A stretch of 64,000 bases of DNA. Origin: Lumnitzera littorea (Eukaryota; Streptophyta; Magnoliopsida; Myrtales; Combretaceae). A program made the translations under genes and the position numbers. The notes under the pieces were generated by a model, which saw only the letters and a list, made by a program, of their open reading frames with translations, was not told where the DNA came from and did not search any database. The stretch lies in the NCBI GenBank assembly GCA_024138015.1, contig JAMXBB010000001.1:94969740-95033739 (forward strand). Direction: 5' to 3'. Positions within the stretch are counted from its first letter, which is position 1. Each line of letters starts with the position of its first letter. Of this stretch, positions 49,355-60,832 are shown piece after piece.

Positions 49355-49400
49355 TTCTTTTATGATGCATTTACTTCACTAAATGTAATAAACATGGAAT

Positions 49401-49917
49401 GAAATTCTAATTTATTATGCATGGAATAAAGATGTTGTAAGTTATTACCATGTTCACTTGAATAAAACACATTTTAAGAGTAGAGTGTAATAATAAGAAA
49501 ATGACTATAATGCCCATGTTTCTTTTTTTTTTTTTTTTTTGTTACCCACATATCCATGTTCCTTCCTATAAGCAAACCAAAAAGAGAGAAACAAAAAAAG
49601 AAAAGAAAAGTAATCTTCTTGTCGAAAAAGGAAATAAAAAATAGCAAATGCCAACATCTCTACTATACCCATGTTGTCAATGAACAAGCAAACTAGAAAG
49701 AGAGAACAATGAAACCATCTTGATGAACAAGCAAACTAGAAAGAGAGAACAATAAAACCATCTTGATGAACAAGCAAACAACAAACGCTATTGTTCATGT
49801 TATAAATTGCTAATTGGAAAAGATCATATGTTAATTAGAGAAGATGATCGATCTAATGTCCATTGAAGTAGATGATCTACTCATAAAAGATTCATAGGTA
49901 ATATAAACATAGATCTA
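49401..49917. repeat. 43-bp tandem duplication in intergenic sequence
   Basis: A 43-bp unit starting ATGAACAAGCAAACTAGAAA occurs at 49,680-49,722 and 49,723-49,765, differing at one base, with a partial third copy at 49,766-49,779. The stretch also has a T run at about 49,523-49,541 and a purine-rich stretch. No gene is seen. Confidence 0.7.
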
Positions 49918-50240
49918 GATGTGTATGGTGGTGGTTGCACATGGTTGTGCGAACACAAATCACCAATGACCTACAAACCTTGCGAACACAAATCTAGGTG
50001 TATGTGGTGTTAATCATGTAGGCCTATTAGAGGTGATGTTGGTTGCATTGTATGGGTTGTGTGGTGGTGGTAATGGTGCTCATCGTGTGGTTATGTTAAG
50101 GTTACATATGGTGTTAAGGTCGTTGATAGTGATAGGTGATTGTGGTGGGTGGTTGATGGTAGTGGTGCGACAGTGGTGTCGAGTGACATAATTGTGGTGT
50201 TAATGCTAGGTGGTGGTGGTTTGTAAAGGAACATGGTAGT
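49918..50240. repeat. GGT/GTGGT-rich low-complexity tract
   Basis: Irregular GTG, GGT and GTGGTGGT words over about 320 bp, a degenerate trinucleotide repeat. The frames across it (50,091-50,318 minus) are threonine- and proline-rich low complexity, not supported as protein. Confidence 0.55.
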
Positions 50241-50491
50241 GTTAGTGCTTGGCTGTGTTAAAAAATAAGAAGAGTAAAATGGTAGTCGGTGTCTTTTTCT
50301 TGTGGAATTGTAATTCATAGGGGTAAAATGAGGAATTAAAATGCAATGTTTTCAAGTAATTGAGATTCCTAGGAATTGATATTACCAAGTGCAAAAAGCA
50401 AATAAACACAGTAATAGAGAAATAAGGAGAGGATGGAAATTCTATTCCCCTTAAGTGAATAAGGTATTGAAGTGAAATCACTAAGAGAACC

Positions 50492-51269
50492 TTAACTTTC
50501 TTGTGGAACTTTCACTCCATCAAGTTGCTCTTGGTTCTCATGCTTGGAACCAACCACCATAAAGTGATCCTTTGTCCCCAAGTGATAGCATAGCAACTCA
50601 TTGAAATAATATCTCATTCCCACAACACTCCGCTTGACTTTCCTATCTTTAGAAGAGCAACCACCCAACTTCAAACCAGAAATCACTTTCTTCCATTTAT
50701 CTCTAGATGCAAGAGCAGCATACGAACCAAACTTAAAAGGGCACATCTTTCTCTTCATCAAGATAGCAAGAGTGGCTAGGTGAGAAAGCTTCCTATTTCG
50801 CCTAACAAAGGTTTTTATTTAGCAAAGGCTAAGAAAAACACGTACAAACCACATCCAAAACTATAAAAGGAAACTCAACAACAAAAAGAGAGAAGAAAAG
50901 AGAAGAGACCTACAAGAAGCACACAAGAAAAAGAAGTAAGAGAGGAGGATACTCAAGGGTAAAAAGATAGAAAGCACAAGAAGGGAATGGAGGGAAGAGG
51001 ACGAGAAGAAAGAGACAGGAAATGAGAGGAGAAGGACAAGAGAGAGGGAGACAAAAAAAAAAAAAACAAGAGAGAGACGAAACAAGAGTAGAAAGAAAAA
51101 AACGAAAGAGAGAGATCGTGGAGAGAGAAGGACGAGAAGAGACGAAACAAAGAGGAGAAGAGAAGACAGAGAAAAACGAGGTATTTAGAGATGAAAAATG
51201 ATAATAGTGATAGAAGACAAATGCTAAGAAGGTTTTACAGAGAAGGAAGTGTTTTCTTTCTCTAGCCAT
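50492..51269 (-). other. Possible minus-strand transcript unit with CT-rich leader, no recognised product
   Basis: On the minus strand, a strongly pyrimidine-rich stretch (51,180-50,880) precedes an 89-codon frame at 50,761-50,492 (MMKRKMCPFKFGSYAALASR...). I recognise no family. The 119-codon frame at 51,269 mainly reads the CT tract and is rich in Ser, Leu and Phe, so it is probably spurious. CT-rich leaders occur in plant genes, so a small gene or gene fragment is possible, but nothing else supports it. Confidence 0.2.
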
Positions 51270-52165
51270 TACTATTTATATCCTACAGAAACTTTATATA
51301 ACCTTAAGATATAATGAGGAAAGGAAAAAAATTGCAAAAAAGAAAAAAAATCACAAAATGCCAATCTTGAAAAAATAAAAGCAATTTCAAATACTATAAT
51401 AAAATCACCTCATTTAAATATAAATCTATTTGGATATGATATATAACTATAAAAATCACCTTAAAACGATTTCAATTTCAAGTGCTATATTCCTAAGATT
51501 ATTTTTCCAAGGTCGATATTTTTTAGGTTTTTTTTTATTTTTTGCTTTTTTTATTTCCCTTTTTCCGGAACTTAATGCTTTATGCTACCTGCACGATAAA
51601 TTTTTGTTCAACCAACACTAACATTTTGATCAGCTTACCCAGTGAGTCTTTACCTTCAAAACTCCACATTTAATTTTGCTAAAAATACTACAGGAAAAAA
51701 ACTTGTTATTCTAACTACGGAAAGCCCAAGCTTTCTCAGGATAAATTCATTACACAATCGGTTTCTTCTGCTAACTTGGATCCGATCTCAATAAAGACAA
51801 TCGTGGTTCCTGGACACAAGACAACAGTTTCCAGTCAATATCCATACAAACCATCATACACGGGAATGGGGCGTTCAGAAGTTGCAATTGTGCCTCAGTC
51901 GCCGCTTCCCATGTCATTTCTGTTCCATGCTCGATCAACAACTTCAAAAATCACATTCTAAATTTGTCTCTACATAGGAACTCTGAGATTGAAGATTGAA
52001 GTCCAGACGGTGACTTAAAATTACAGATGCTCCGATAATTTACATATTAGAAAGCCAGGTTCAATTTAGGAACGATCCTCAAGGTGGAAAAACCAATATT
52101 TTTCTTTGCCTTAAAGTATTTCTTGGTGTAAGCATTCAGGTCGCAAAAATGATGCATGAAATTCC
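51270..52165. other. Sequence downstream of RFC, including its probable 3' UTR
   Basis: The part next to the RFC stop codon (52,166) is of mixed composition and probably holds the RFC 3' UTR on the minus strand. I did not identify a certain poly(A) signal. The rest is AT-rich without features; the frames at 51,430 and 51,776 (plus) have no domain. Confidence 0.4.
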
Positions 52166-55100
52166 TCATGCTGCTTTTGCAGTCTCCCTTACCAAAGCTA
52201 GCTTTGCAAGAAGACCACACAATTGAAGATAAGAACCGACTCCATCGCAGATTCTCATATGCGCAAAACCCGTTTCCTACAGAAAGTAAATGTATAAAGT
52301 AAAGAAATGGAAGGAGAAAAAATTGGTGCTATTTCAATACTTAAGATCGTTACCTTCATGTATTCCAACTTTATAAATTCAGCCATATCATAGTTCTTGA
52401 TAATACGAAATAAGGTTGTGATTATATCAGTAGGGGAATAGCCTAGATCATAGAGCTGTTTCAGACCCGAGCAAGCATCATCGAACCTTCCCTCAAGAAC
52501 ATTGCGAACCATATTCTTTACATGTAGCGGATGTGGCTGATCACACACCTAAAACCCAAGTATTCAAAATAAAAATTAAATGGCATATTCAAGAAAAAAT
52601 ATCATAATTTATCAAATTCAAGTCAATACCTTAAAAACATTTTCTTGGTTGACAAATCGGAATCCACTGTAAGTTGCTTGCAGATTGTTCAGTGCCTGCC
52701 TCATATCACCATCAGCAGTGAAGATTATAGCTTCAAGACCTTCAGGGACGTAGGGTACCTTTCAAAAATAGCAAACACTCGGAATCTAATTGCACGAAAG
52801 AGAAGTTTATAAATCCAAACACTCTCATTAATCATCAAGAAGGCAAAAGAGAAGGGAAAAAAAAAATACAAATATGGAAACTCTGAAGGAAATTAAGACA
52901 ACTTTAAACACAAAGATGGGAGCATCAACCTCCTCTAAGAAATATATTAAGACCTTCCTACTGATACTTGCTGGAGACAGCTGCCTCTTAGCACAATAAC
53001 TGTGAACATAGTTCCAGCAGTTAAGGAATTGCACTAATCACAATGTTCTATAACCAAAGCAATCCCAATCATATGATGGAAAATTTGACCACAGCATAAG
53101 CAGAGAAGTGGGCTAAAATTCCAAGGACATTCCATATACATGTTCATCAGTTATACATCTTATGCTACCCACTGTTTTCTCCATTATCATTCAATAAGTT
53201 CTTTATTGGGTGCACTGAGTTTTTCTTTTTCTTTTTCTTTTTTTTTTAATATTATTTCATAAATGATGTGTATAAAAGAAGTCAAGGAAGCACACAAGAT
53301 GCCTATGAGATCGACATGAGCATCAAAAAAACAAAAAGATGCCTAGGTTGACAAAATGGCCTAAGGCTCAAAAGCGCTTCCAAAGAAAATGAAGAAAATA
53401 ATATACAAAGTTACAAACAAAGAAAATCGTTCAATAAATTCTTTCAATTGTTATTACTTCACCAATCGCTGGTAATAGTGGCTTCCATCTAAGTGATATG
53501 CTGGTGTACGGACTATATTTTGTTTCATTGATGATTTCTTTGATTTTACTAATGGTTAATATATTTTTTCTTTTTTTTTTAGGCTAGAAAGTTAAATTCT
53601 TTCAGGTGTGCCTAATTTGTTGAGAAAAGAAGCAAATATGCCGTACTGTTGCTTAAAGCAGATATTCAACAGGATTTCTATAGAAAATGGCATCAATATA
53701 AAAGACAGTCATAGCTGGAACAGCAAGTACATCAGCCAATGTCTATAAAGCAATCATGTTGACCCTTAATCAGGATAGACATAAAACTAAAACTAGCATC
53801 TTGTATACATACTTTTTCTGCTTCAATCACCACCATGAGACGCCCGAGAATCTCTTGGTCAGATAGCCTTGAAAACCGAACCAGCGCACATCTACTTTGA
53901 ATTGGCTCAATAATTTTGGAAGATGTATTGCAAGCAAGAGCAAACCTCGTCGAATTGGAATATATTTCCATTGTACGCCTCAAAGCTTGCTGTGCTCCCG
54001 ATGTCATACTAAGTTCAGCCAATAAGTTGCCAACGAAATTATAAAGCAATGGAATAAGTTATTTAGCTTTTCTTTAACAAAAGAAGGCATAAAAAATAAA
54101 TTCATATAAATTATATAAAATTTGGCATGACCATATCAGTCTACCTATCTGCTTCATCAAGAATCACAATTTTGTGGCGCCCAGGAGGCAGAGTTACTTT
54201 CTTTTGGGCAAACATTTTAATTTTGTTTCTCACAACATCTATTCCCCTGCATTAGCAACCAAAAGAAAAAAGTTCAGTTTGATCAAGAATCAAATCATAG
54301 ATTTCAAAAGATAAATCTCATGACAATAAATGAATGTGTTTTCTTTCCCTTGGTAAGACAATAAAAAAACTACCATGGCCTCCTAATTTTACTACCTGTC
54401 ATCTGACGCATTCAATTCTAAAACTGCCTCCTTATAATTTGGTCCAAGAAGCTCATGTGCAAGAGCCAATATACTTGTAGTTTTACCTGTTCCAGGAGGA
54501 CCCTGAAAGTGCATGGCAAAGGAAAGAGTTACCTCAGGAATTAACCAGGAACTGTCAGAGATCTCTACCAGCTTTTTAAAAACAATTACTAGCAAAAGAC
54601 ACGTCTCTATACAACCCCAAAAGAGAACATCTTAAAGAGGAGATTGATAACTGTTAATGCAGGTAATTGGAAAAGAGGTCCATTGACATATAATGGTGTC
54701 CAAAGAGAATCAAAGCATAAAATTTGAAGATGGAAAGCCACTGCCATTTATTTTTATATTATATTCAGCAGAACAAAAGTTCTGTATGGCTTATAGCTCA
54801 AATTTGATTATTATTAAAACTGGCATTTACGATTTACTGCAGTCTGCATCTACAAATAAAGCTATTTGCTAAGTTGAATATAATAATATTTCACCTGAGT
54901 GAGGGATTGAGAAGTAGGGATTTGCCCAGCTGATAAAGAAAACAGTGCCCACTTCCTTGTAGCCAACTTAACCCAAATTCAGATAAAAGACGTGAATAGT
55001 TCTAGTAGGTTGGATCGGCTATATGGATCTTATTTCCTCACACTTCAGAAGAGAGGATGAATATATCACTCCAGGATATAGCACAAAGATTGCCATACAA

Positions 55101-56875
55101 AGTTTCAAAATAATGGCATATATTTTTTGAAGGGCTATCTCCTAATTCCAAACAATGCCACAACAAGAAGAAAATTCAATAAAGAGTTCGTTATGTAGCT
55201 CATTGCATCAGCCAATGTTGGTTTATATACCTCTTAAGAGATAAGAAAGCCATCAAATAATACATGAAATAACAAGAAACATTTCCAACCAAAACAAAGA
55301 AGAGATTGACCTGGACAGATTTTCCATTTCAAACATATGAAGCATGTTTGGTTCATCTTTTAAGTAAACTATACAGTGATTCAGTTTATCAAAACAAAAA
55401 TCCAAATTCCAGCACAAGAAAAAGAATAACATTCCTCAATTTTTCTAAAAGGCTGCATTTCTCTGTAACAGTACTTTTCTTTGCTTTAGCCTTTGAGCTG
55501 CCCGGAACTTCAGGGAAGCATCCACTGACCTTGTGAAATTTATTTCATAGTGCAACAACTTTCTTACAATCAATGAAGAAACTAAAAGAAGCAAGAAAGA
55601 GTTGACATCTATTCTGTTTCTAGTGTCATATTCAATTACATCATTGCAACATGTTAGCCAATAAAGCCTATTATAGAGGGTTCTTTCACATGAATGACCT
55701 CCAACTAACACAATAGCCTCTCCTGATAATAATTGACAATAACTCGTCTCAAAGAAGAGGAGAAATATTTTAAATGGATTAATTGCATGTTATAACGCAA
55801 CAATAACCTATGCGCTAAACCTGTGATATTTCCTATTTCCTTAAATCATGGTATTGTTACATATATAATATAAAGGATCTAACTCTACAGGAATACAATG
55901 GAGCAAAATTACATTCAATTGAAGTTCATGGAGCACCAATAGCAACATATCTTAAGGTTTTGTGAAACTAAACAAGGTTCTTAGTTGAAAATGCATCGTG
56001 AGTTAATGTTTCCTCCAAAAGCAAGACAAGAGTGCTCTTAGCATCCTCTCCATGCTGCATACTCATCCAGCAACTTTTAATAAAGACCATTTTTTGATAT
56101 TTGTTATGATACTAATTACATGAATTACCACATATAAAGCCCGAATTACCATCACATGGTAACTCATTTGGCATGATAGGAGAGTTTGTTTTGCAAGACA
56201 TTTCCAAGACTTTTTTTATTTGTTAATTGACCTTTTACGACAGTTGATATTATGACAGCTTTATTATTGTCGAAGATACATTTGCTAGTGCCTAGGATGG
56301 TAGAAGGTGAAGGTAGAGCAGGGAGCTGATAGCCGTTGGTGGCATTAGTGATTAACCATTGCGAAGAAGAGGAAATCATTTACTGTTTACCCGTTGGTGT
56401 TCTTTTCCGGTTAACCACCACCACCAATTTATGGCTTAAAGCTTTACTCTCTCAAACATCTCGATATTAGTACAATAATAGTTGCAATGCCTTGAACATC
56501 ATAAATGTCAAAACAAGTTTACTCAAAAACAAAAACACCCTGAGCACAATCAAAAACTAAAGCCATCCATCCATGGAAAGTAAATATAAATGTAAAACCC
56601 CAGTTAATTAAAAGAATCTTCTTTTCTACAATCACCGTGTCTGTCAGCATGACCAGAGTAAAAGTACAATCTTTACGCGAAATCCTAAATTAGTTGTACA
56701 GAGAGGGGGGATTTCTCACAGAGAGAATGAGATTGGGCATGTTGCCGTCGTGAGCAATGACTTGGAGGCGGGAAACAGCGTCGTCGTTGCCGACGATGTC
56801 GGAGACCTTGTCGGGACGGTATTTCTCGACCCACGGCATATCGTACTTCGAACCGCTTGAAGATGAGGAAGCCAT
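52166..56875 (-). CDS. RFC2: Replication factor C small subunit (Arabidopsis RFC2 class, yeast Rfc4-like), 7 exons, 331 aa
   Basis: AAA+ ATPase of the nuclear clamp loader, which opens PCNA and loads it at primer-template junctions during replication and repair. Coding exons in transcript order: 56,875-56,720, 54,502-54,396, 54,246-54,145, 54,008-53,813, 52,758-52,630, 52,548-52,354 and 52,276-52,166. They total 996 nt, all in frame with GT-AG introns. Seen: N-terminal [17 protein letters not shown] (RFC box II, residues 14-30); Walker [10 protein letters not shown] (53-61); ELNASDDR (box V, to residue 88); Walker B VILDEAD (115-121); sensor 1 [10 protein letters not shown] (145-154); the SRC arginine-finger motif (160-162); sensor 2 region [12 protein letters not shown]; and C-terminal collar helices starting [12 protein letters not shown] (231) and ending RETAKAA. 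The length fits the family (about 330 aa). Intron 1 is 2.2 kb. No defect seen. Confidence 0.97.
53215..53430 (-). mobile_element. Probable 5'-truncated LINE tail in RFC intron 4
   Basis: On the minus strand the segment ends CACATCATTTATGAAATAATATT followed by an A-rich tail (T-rich at 53,220-53,249 on plus), the look of plant L1 3' ends. Similar words flank it: TTCAATAAGTTCTTT (about 53,190-53,204) and TTCAATAAATTCTTT (about 53,430-53,444), 14 of 15 identical, a possible target duplication. A gap of about 12 bp separates the left copy from the tail, so boundaries are uncertain. It lies well inside the intron and should not affect splicing. Confidence 0.42.
54503..56719 (-). other. RFC intron 1 (2.2 kb), no nested gene recognised
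   Basis: The intron begins GTGAGA at 56,719 and ends TTTCAG at 54,503. It holds AT-rich sequence and several short frames on both strands (for example 56,164-56,379 minus and 55,445-55,711 minus) without recognisable domains. It is by far the longest intron of the gene. Confidence 0.85.
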
Positions 56876-59440
56876 TGCAAGATTCAGCAGAAGACCGATT
56901 CAGAAGAGGGAGAGCCAGAGACGAGTGAAAATACGGTGACTGGCCTGACTGGAGTAGAGTCTGGAGGGAAACCCTTCCCCGATTTTTGTATTCTTTAATT
57001 ATGTTTTCATTCTTTTTATTTTTTGTGTTCTTTTGATGGTTTATACTTTTGAGTGGACCATTTCTTCTCTTTTAATTTCTTGCACTAAACATCCTTTTTA
57101 CTACTCGTATACTTTACTAGTTCCCTTTCATGCATTTATACCGGCTTCATTTATTAATAATTGCATTTCCAACATTACAATACACCCATAGTACATGTAA
57201 CCTGATAATAATCTATTCTATTAATGATAGGATGATTATATCAATGTTTGGTAAAGTAATTTAAATGAGAAATTTTATTAATGTGCTATTATGACACCAT
57301 AAAGTTAAGATGATGTAGTTTAGCCATTATTTGTCACGTATGTAGCACTGATTTAATGTTGTTATGGCTATAAAATTTTGAATACAAAAAAAAATAAAAA
57401 TTGAAAAAATGCAAATTTGTAAAGCAATTAAAAAATATTTTGAAAAATAATAAAAATAGAAAGAATCAAGAAATTTTGGTAAAATAGTGTATAATTATGT
57501 ATAGATAATGTATTGAATTATATGTAATTACATATATAAATGAATATATATATATATATAAGATTTTGGAAAAAAGAAAAAAACATGTGAAAAGTAAAAG
57601 TTAAATGATATAATTATATATTTATTTAATTAAAAAACTAATTAAAAAAAGCACAAAAAATTAGAAAAAAATTCACTTATTAAAAAACAAGTAGGTTGCA
57701 ATGTACTCATAAAAATGGATTGTTTGACCACCAAGTAATAATGCATAACTGCTTACTACTAAGGGTCGCATGTGATCCAATCAGGTTTCTGTTGTTTTAT
57801 TTATTTATTTTTTAAATTAACGATGGTCTCGGCACAAGCTTAATGCCTCTTGATGGGTCAAGCGACTTACCTTTTAATTTGATCGCTAGTTCTAATTTTA
57901 TATATATATTATATGCACACATATATACATGATTTTTCTTTTTTTGCATTATTTATTTATATAATTAATTAAATTAATTTTTTTACATCTTTTTCCTTTT
58001 CTAAAATACTATTATAATATTTTTTTACTTTTTTATAAATGTTTTTCCCCTTTACATTTGCAATAAAATAACCATGTTATTGCCATACCAGCACAAAGTA
58101 AGCACTACGCAGGGATAACGACTACATTAGATGGATCAACAATGTTAATGAAACAAGTTAATAGAATCTCTTATTTAAACCACTTTACAAAACGTTGTTA
58201 GTATATATTGACTAGTTAGTCGAAAGTTCAATCATCTATTTAAACTTACTTAAACATCGATCTTCTCCAGTATAATTTTCCTCAAAATACATATTATCTA
58301 TTATATAAAAAAAGATACTATTTTGCATCTTCTTAAAAAATAATAGCAAATGAGAACCCCCATTGTATATGTAAAAATTTAATATAATGATATAATAAAA
58401 CTCTTAACATAACACAATGATTATAAATTATTTGATCAAAATATATAAGTTTGTATGTAAAAAATAATAATAAAGTAGGTTTTTTATTTAAACACGTTTC
58501 CATATGGTTACACCAAAGCACTTCTCATCTATCGTATTAAAGCTATCCCCGACCCTTACGAACTCTGCATGATTCTTATATTACCACATTTGTACACTAA
58601 GGAACTTTTTCTCTCAACGAACCATATGCTTTATCCTTAAATTCCTTCTAGATATTCCTTAACACTTTTGTATTTTTTTTCTCCCTTTCTTCATTTGTTT
58701 TTTCATTTATTTCCCTTCTCCTTACCTTTATCTTTCCTCCTTTCTTCTCTCTGTTTTTTTTTTTTTTTTGCCCCTTTATTCCCTCTTCCCTTCCCTTACC
58801 TTTATGGTTTTCCATGTTTTAAATTAAAAAGAAAAAACAAAAATTAAAGCATAACAACTTTAACAAGCTATGTCCTTCTACGAGGGACCTCTCACCAACA
58901 TTGAACTACTCCTAAACTTGGGGTCGAGTCGAACTTGGGGCTAGGTCAAACTTAGCTTGGACTAATCAGATCAAAGGCCTGGTCTCCCCTTGAACCAGGA
59001 CCGGCTTGGCTTAGGCAGATTCTATGTTCACTCAGCTCACCAATTCTACAGGTCGATTCAACAACCCATAAACCAATCGATGAATTTTTTCTTTTTTTTT
59101 TTAGTTTTCCCCCTACTGTTTAATTCTAATTTTCTCTTAATTAATTCCCAAGCCAACATTAATAACTTTTTAATTAAAATAATTACGAAAAATGATTTTC
59201 AAATCTGTCTGTTATTGCAAACACAGTTTGGGGGAAAAAAAGTATATTAGAAATTCAATGAGGAGATTATAAGCATTACATCGAGTCACAAATGATTTTA
59301 CGACAACAAACACATTATATGAAACATTAACATAAGTCATACATACAATTGACAACATTACGACTTAAAAAAACACACACTAAAAAGCAATGGTAAAGAT
59401 TTGGAATATAACCGAATAAATGCAATCTCAAGCAATAACA
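56876..59440. other. RFC upstream region and AT-rich intergenic sequence
   Basis: The first 100 bp upstream of the RFC start (to about 56,980) are of higher GC and probably hold the 5' UTR and core promoter; I see no confident TATA box. Beyond that the sequence is AT-rich with a TA run (57,547-57,560) and a T run (58,753-58,770). A 100-bp stretch at 58,900-59,010 has repeated GGGGTCGAG/CTTGGGGCTAGG words. No gene recognised. Confidence 0.55.
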
Positions 59441-59451
59441 TGGAGACTTCA

Positions 59452-59690
59452 TTTTTTCTTATGCATTTCCAACAATTTTTTGTGGCGAAACCTTGTGTTT
59501 ATTGCCTTGTATTCTAGTGGGTGATGCTATTTCATGTGTCTTTTAAATTCTTTTTTGTCCATCTGGTCCGTGTTCTTGCATACCTCACATTCCAAGATTT
59601 TCGCTACAATTTCATCTACATCGATATCATTTGCGAAATTAACTGTCTCCCTACGATTGCCCCCTCTTCCAGGTTGTTCAATACTTTCAT
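59452..59690 (-). pseudogene. Fragment with a CCHH zinc-finger-like motif
   Basis: On the minus strand one frame reads ETVNFANDIDVDEIVAKI, then LECEVCKNTDQMDKKEFKRH, MK, a stop, and HHPLEYKAIN. The spacing C-x2-C-x14-H followed by His residues five and six positions on (after one stop) resembles a C2H2 or BED-type finger. It is short, has an in-frame stop and no clear neighbour, so it may be a transposase N-terminal remnant or chance. The plus frame at 59,521-59,781 is its shadow. Confidence 0.25.
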
Positions 59691-59699
59691 GGATGGTTG

Positions 59700-60830
59700 G
59701 TGCTTAATAGACTTCAAGTTTATCTTCCCCCTCTTTGTAGTAGCATATTTTTCCATAAACATGGATTCTTCCACTATGTAATCAGTAATCTCAATCTCAT
59801 TGGGTTCGGTTCACATCCTCTTGAAGAATGAACTTGAATCAAGAGCATGAAAAAAACTGTACATTTTTTAAAGGTAAATATAAGCAATTGTGTAGCAATC
59901 TTTAATTTTTTTTTTATAAAGGGCTAAAGCTTATTTTATGTGGTAATGAGAGGTGTAAGTTTTTTATGAGTGAATTATGGAGTGAAGAAGAGAGTTTATA
60001 ACGTAAAGTTTTGTTGTTGGCACCCTTCATTTGTATATATTTTCCAATTTATTTCTTATGTTTATTTCTTGGTGTAATTTTCTTTCCATACCTCTTTGTC
60101 CCTTTTAGAGTTAAATTTAATGTAATATTTACTCTTATCTCTATCTTTTCGTCTCTCTCTTTTTCTCTTCTATTGTCTTTTTCCAAAGCTATTCTATTGG
60201 GACATTTTAATAATTTATAATGAATTTTCTATAAACAATGGGTAATATAAAAAAAATTTTGTACAACAATATAAAAAATCAAATGGTTCATATTTGTGAA
60301 AAAGGAACTAAAAAGTGCATAATCTTTACATATGACCACCATAACAAATTACAATAGTAAAGTTGCACCTTTTTTAAAAAAATTAGATTTTGCAACAATA
60401 GTATACGTAAGAAAGCATCCCATACATGAGATGTAAGAAATTACAACAGTAAATTTACATTGTCAATGAAATTTGTTATTTTTTAACAGATTTTAAGGCT
60501 ATGTTGCATAAAACATTGTTTATGTATCAACTAATCGGAATCAGACCACCATAGTTTGGTGACTAATTTCTTTTTTTGTAAAACTTTACTATATTAGTTA
60601 ATTTTAATATTATTTAGTTTGTAAGAAAATGCTAAGCACTTAAGGGTTTTTTTTTTGTAGCCCAAAATTTTCAAATTCTATCAAATATAAATTCAACCTA
60701 ATTTTTTAGAAAATAGCAATTAATTTCTTTTTTGCTACAAAAACCATTTTTTATGTGCTAAAATGTTTTAAACCAAAAAACTACAATTTAGTCACTATCA
60801 ACTTATAGGCTACTCTATTCTAAGGTTGAG
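59700..60830. other. AT-rich intergenic sequence, nothing recognised
   Basis: No supported gene or bounded element. The 69-codon plus frame at 60,011-60,220 is a hydrophobic low-complexity read of pyrimidine-rich DNA. Confidence 0.5.
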
Positions 60831-60832
60831 CT

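Noticed and set aside
50861..51269. Overlapping minus-strand frames rich in Ser, Leu and Phe
   Set aside because: They read a pyrimidine-rich tract in different frames; composition explains both their length and their apparent membrane-like character.
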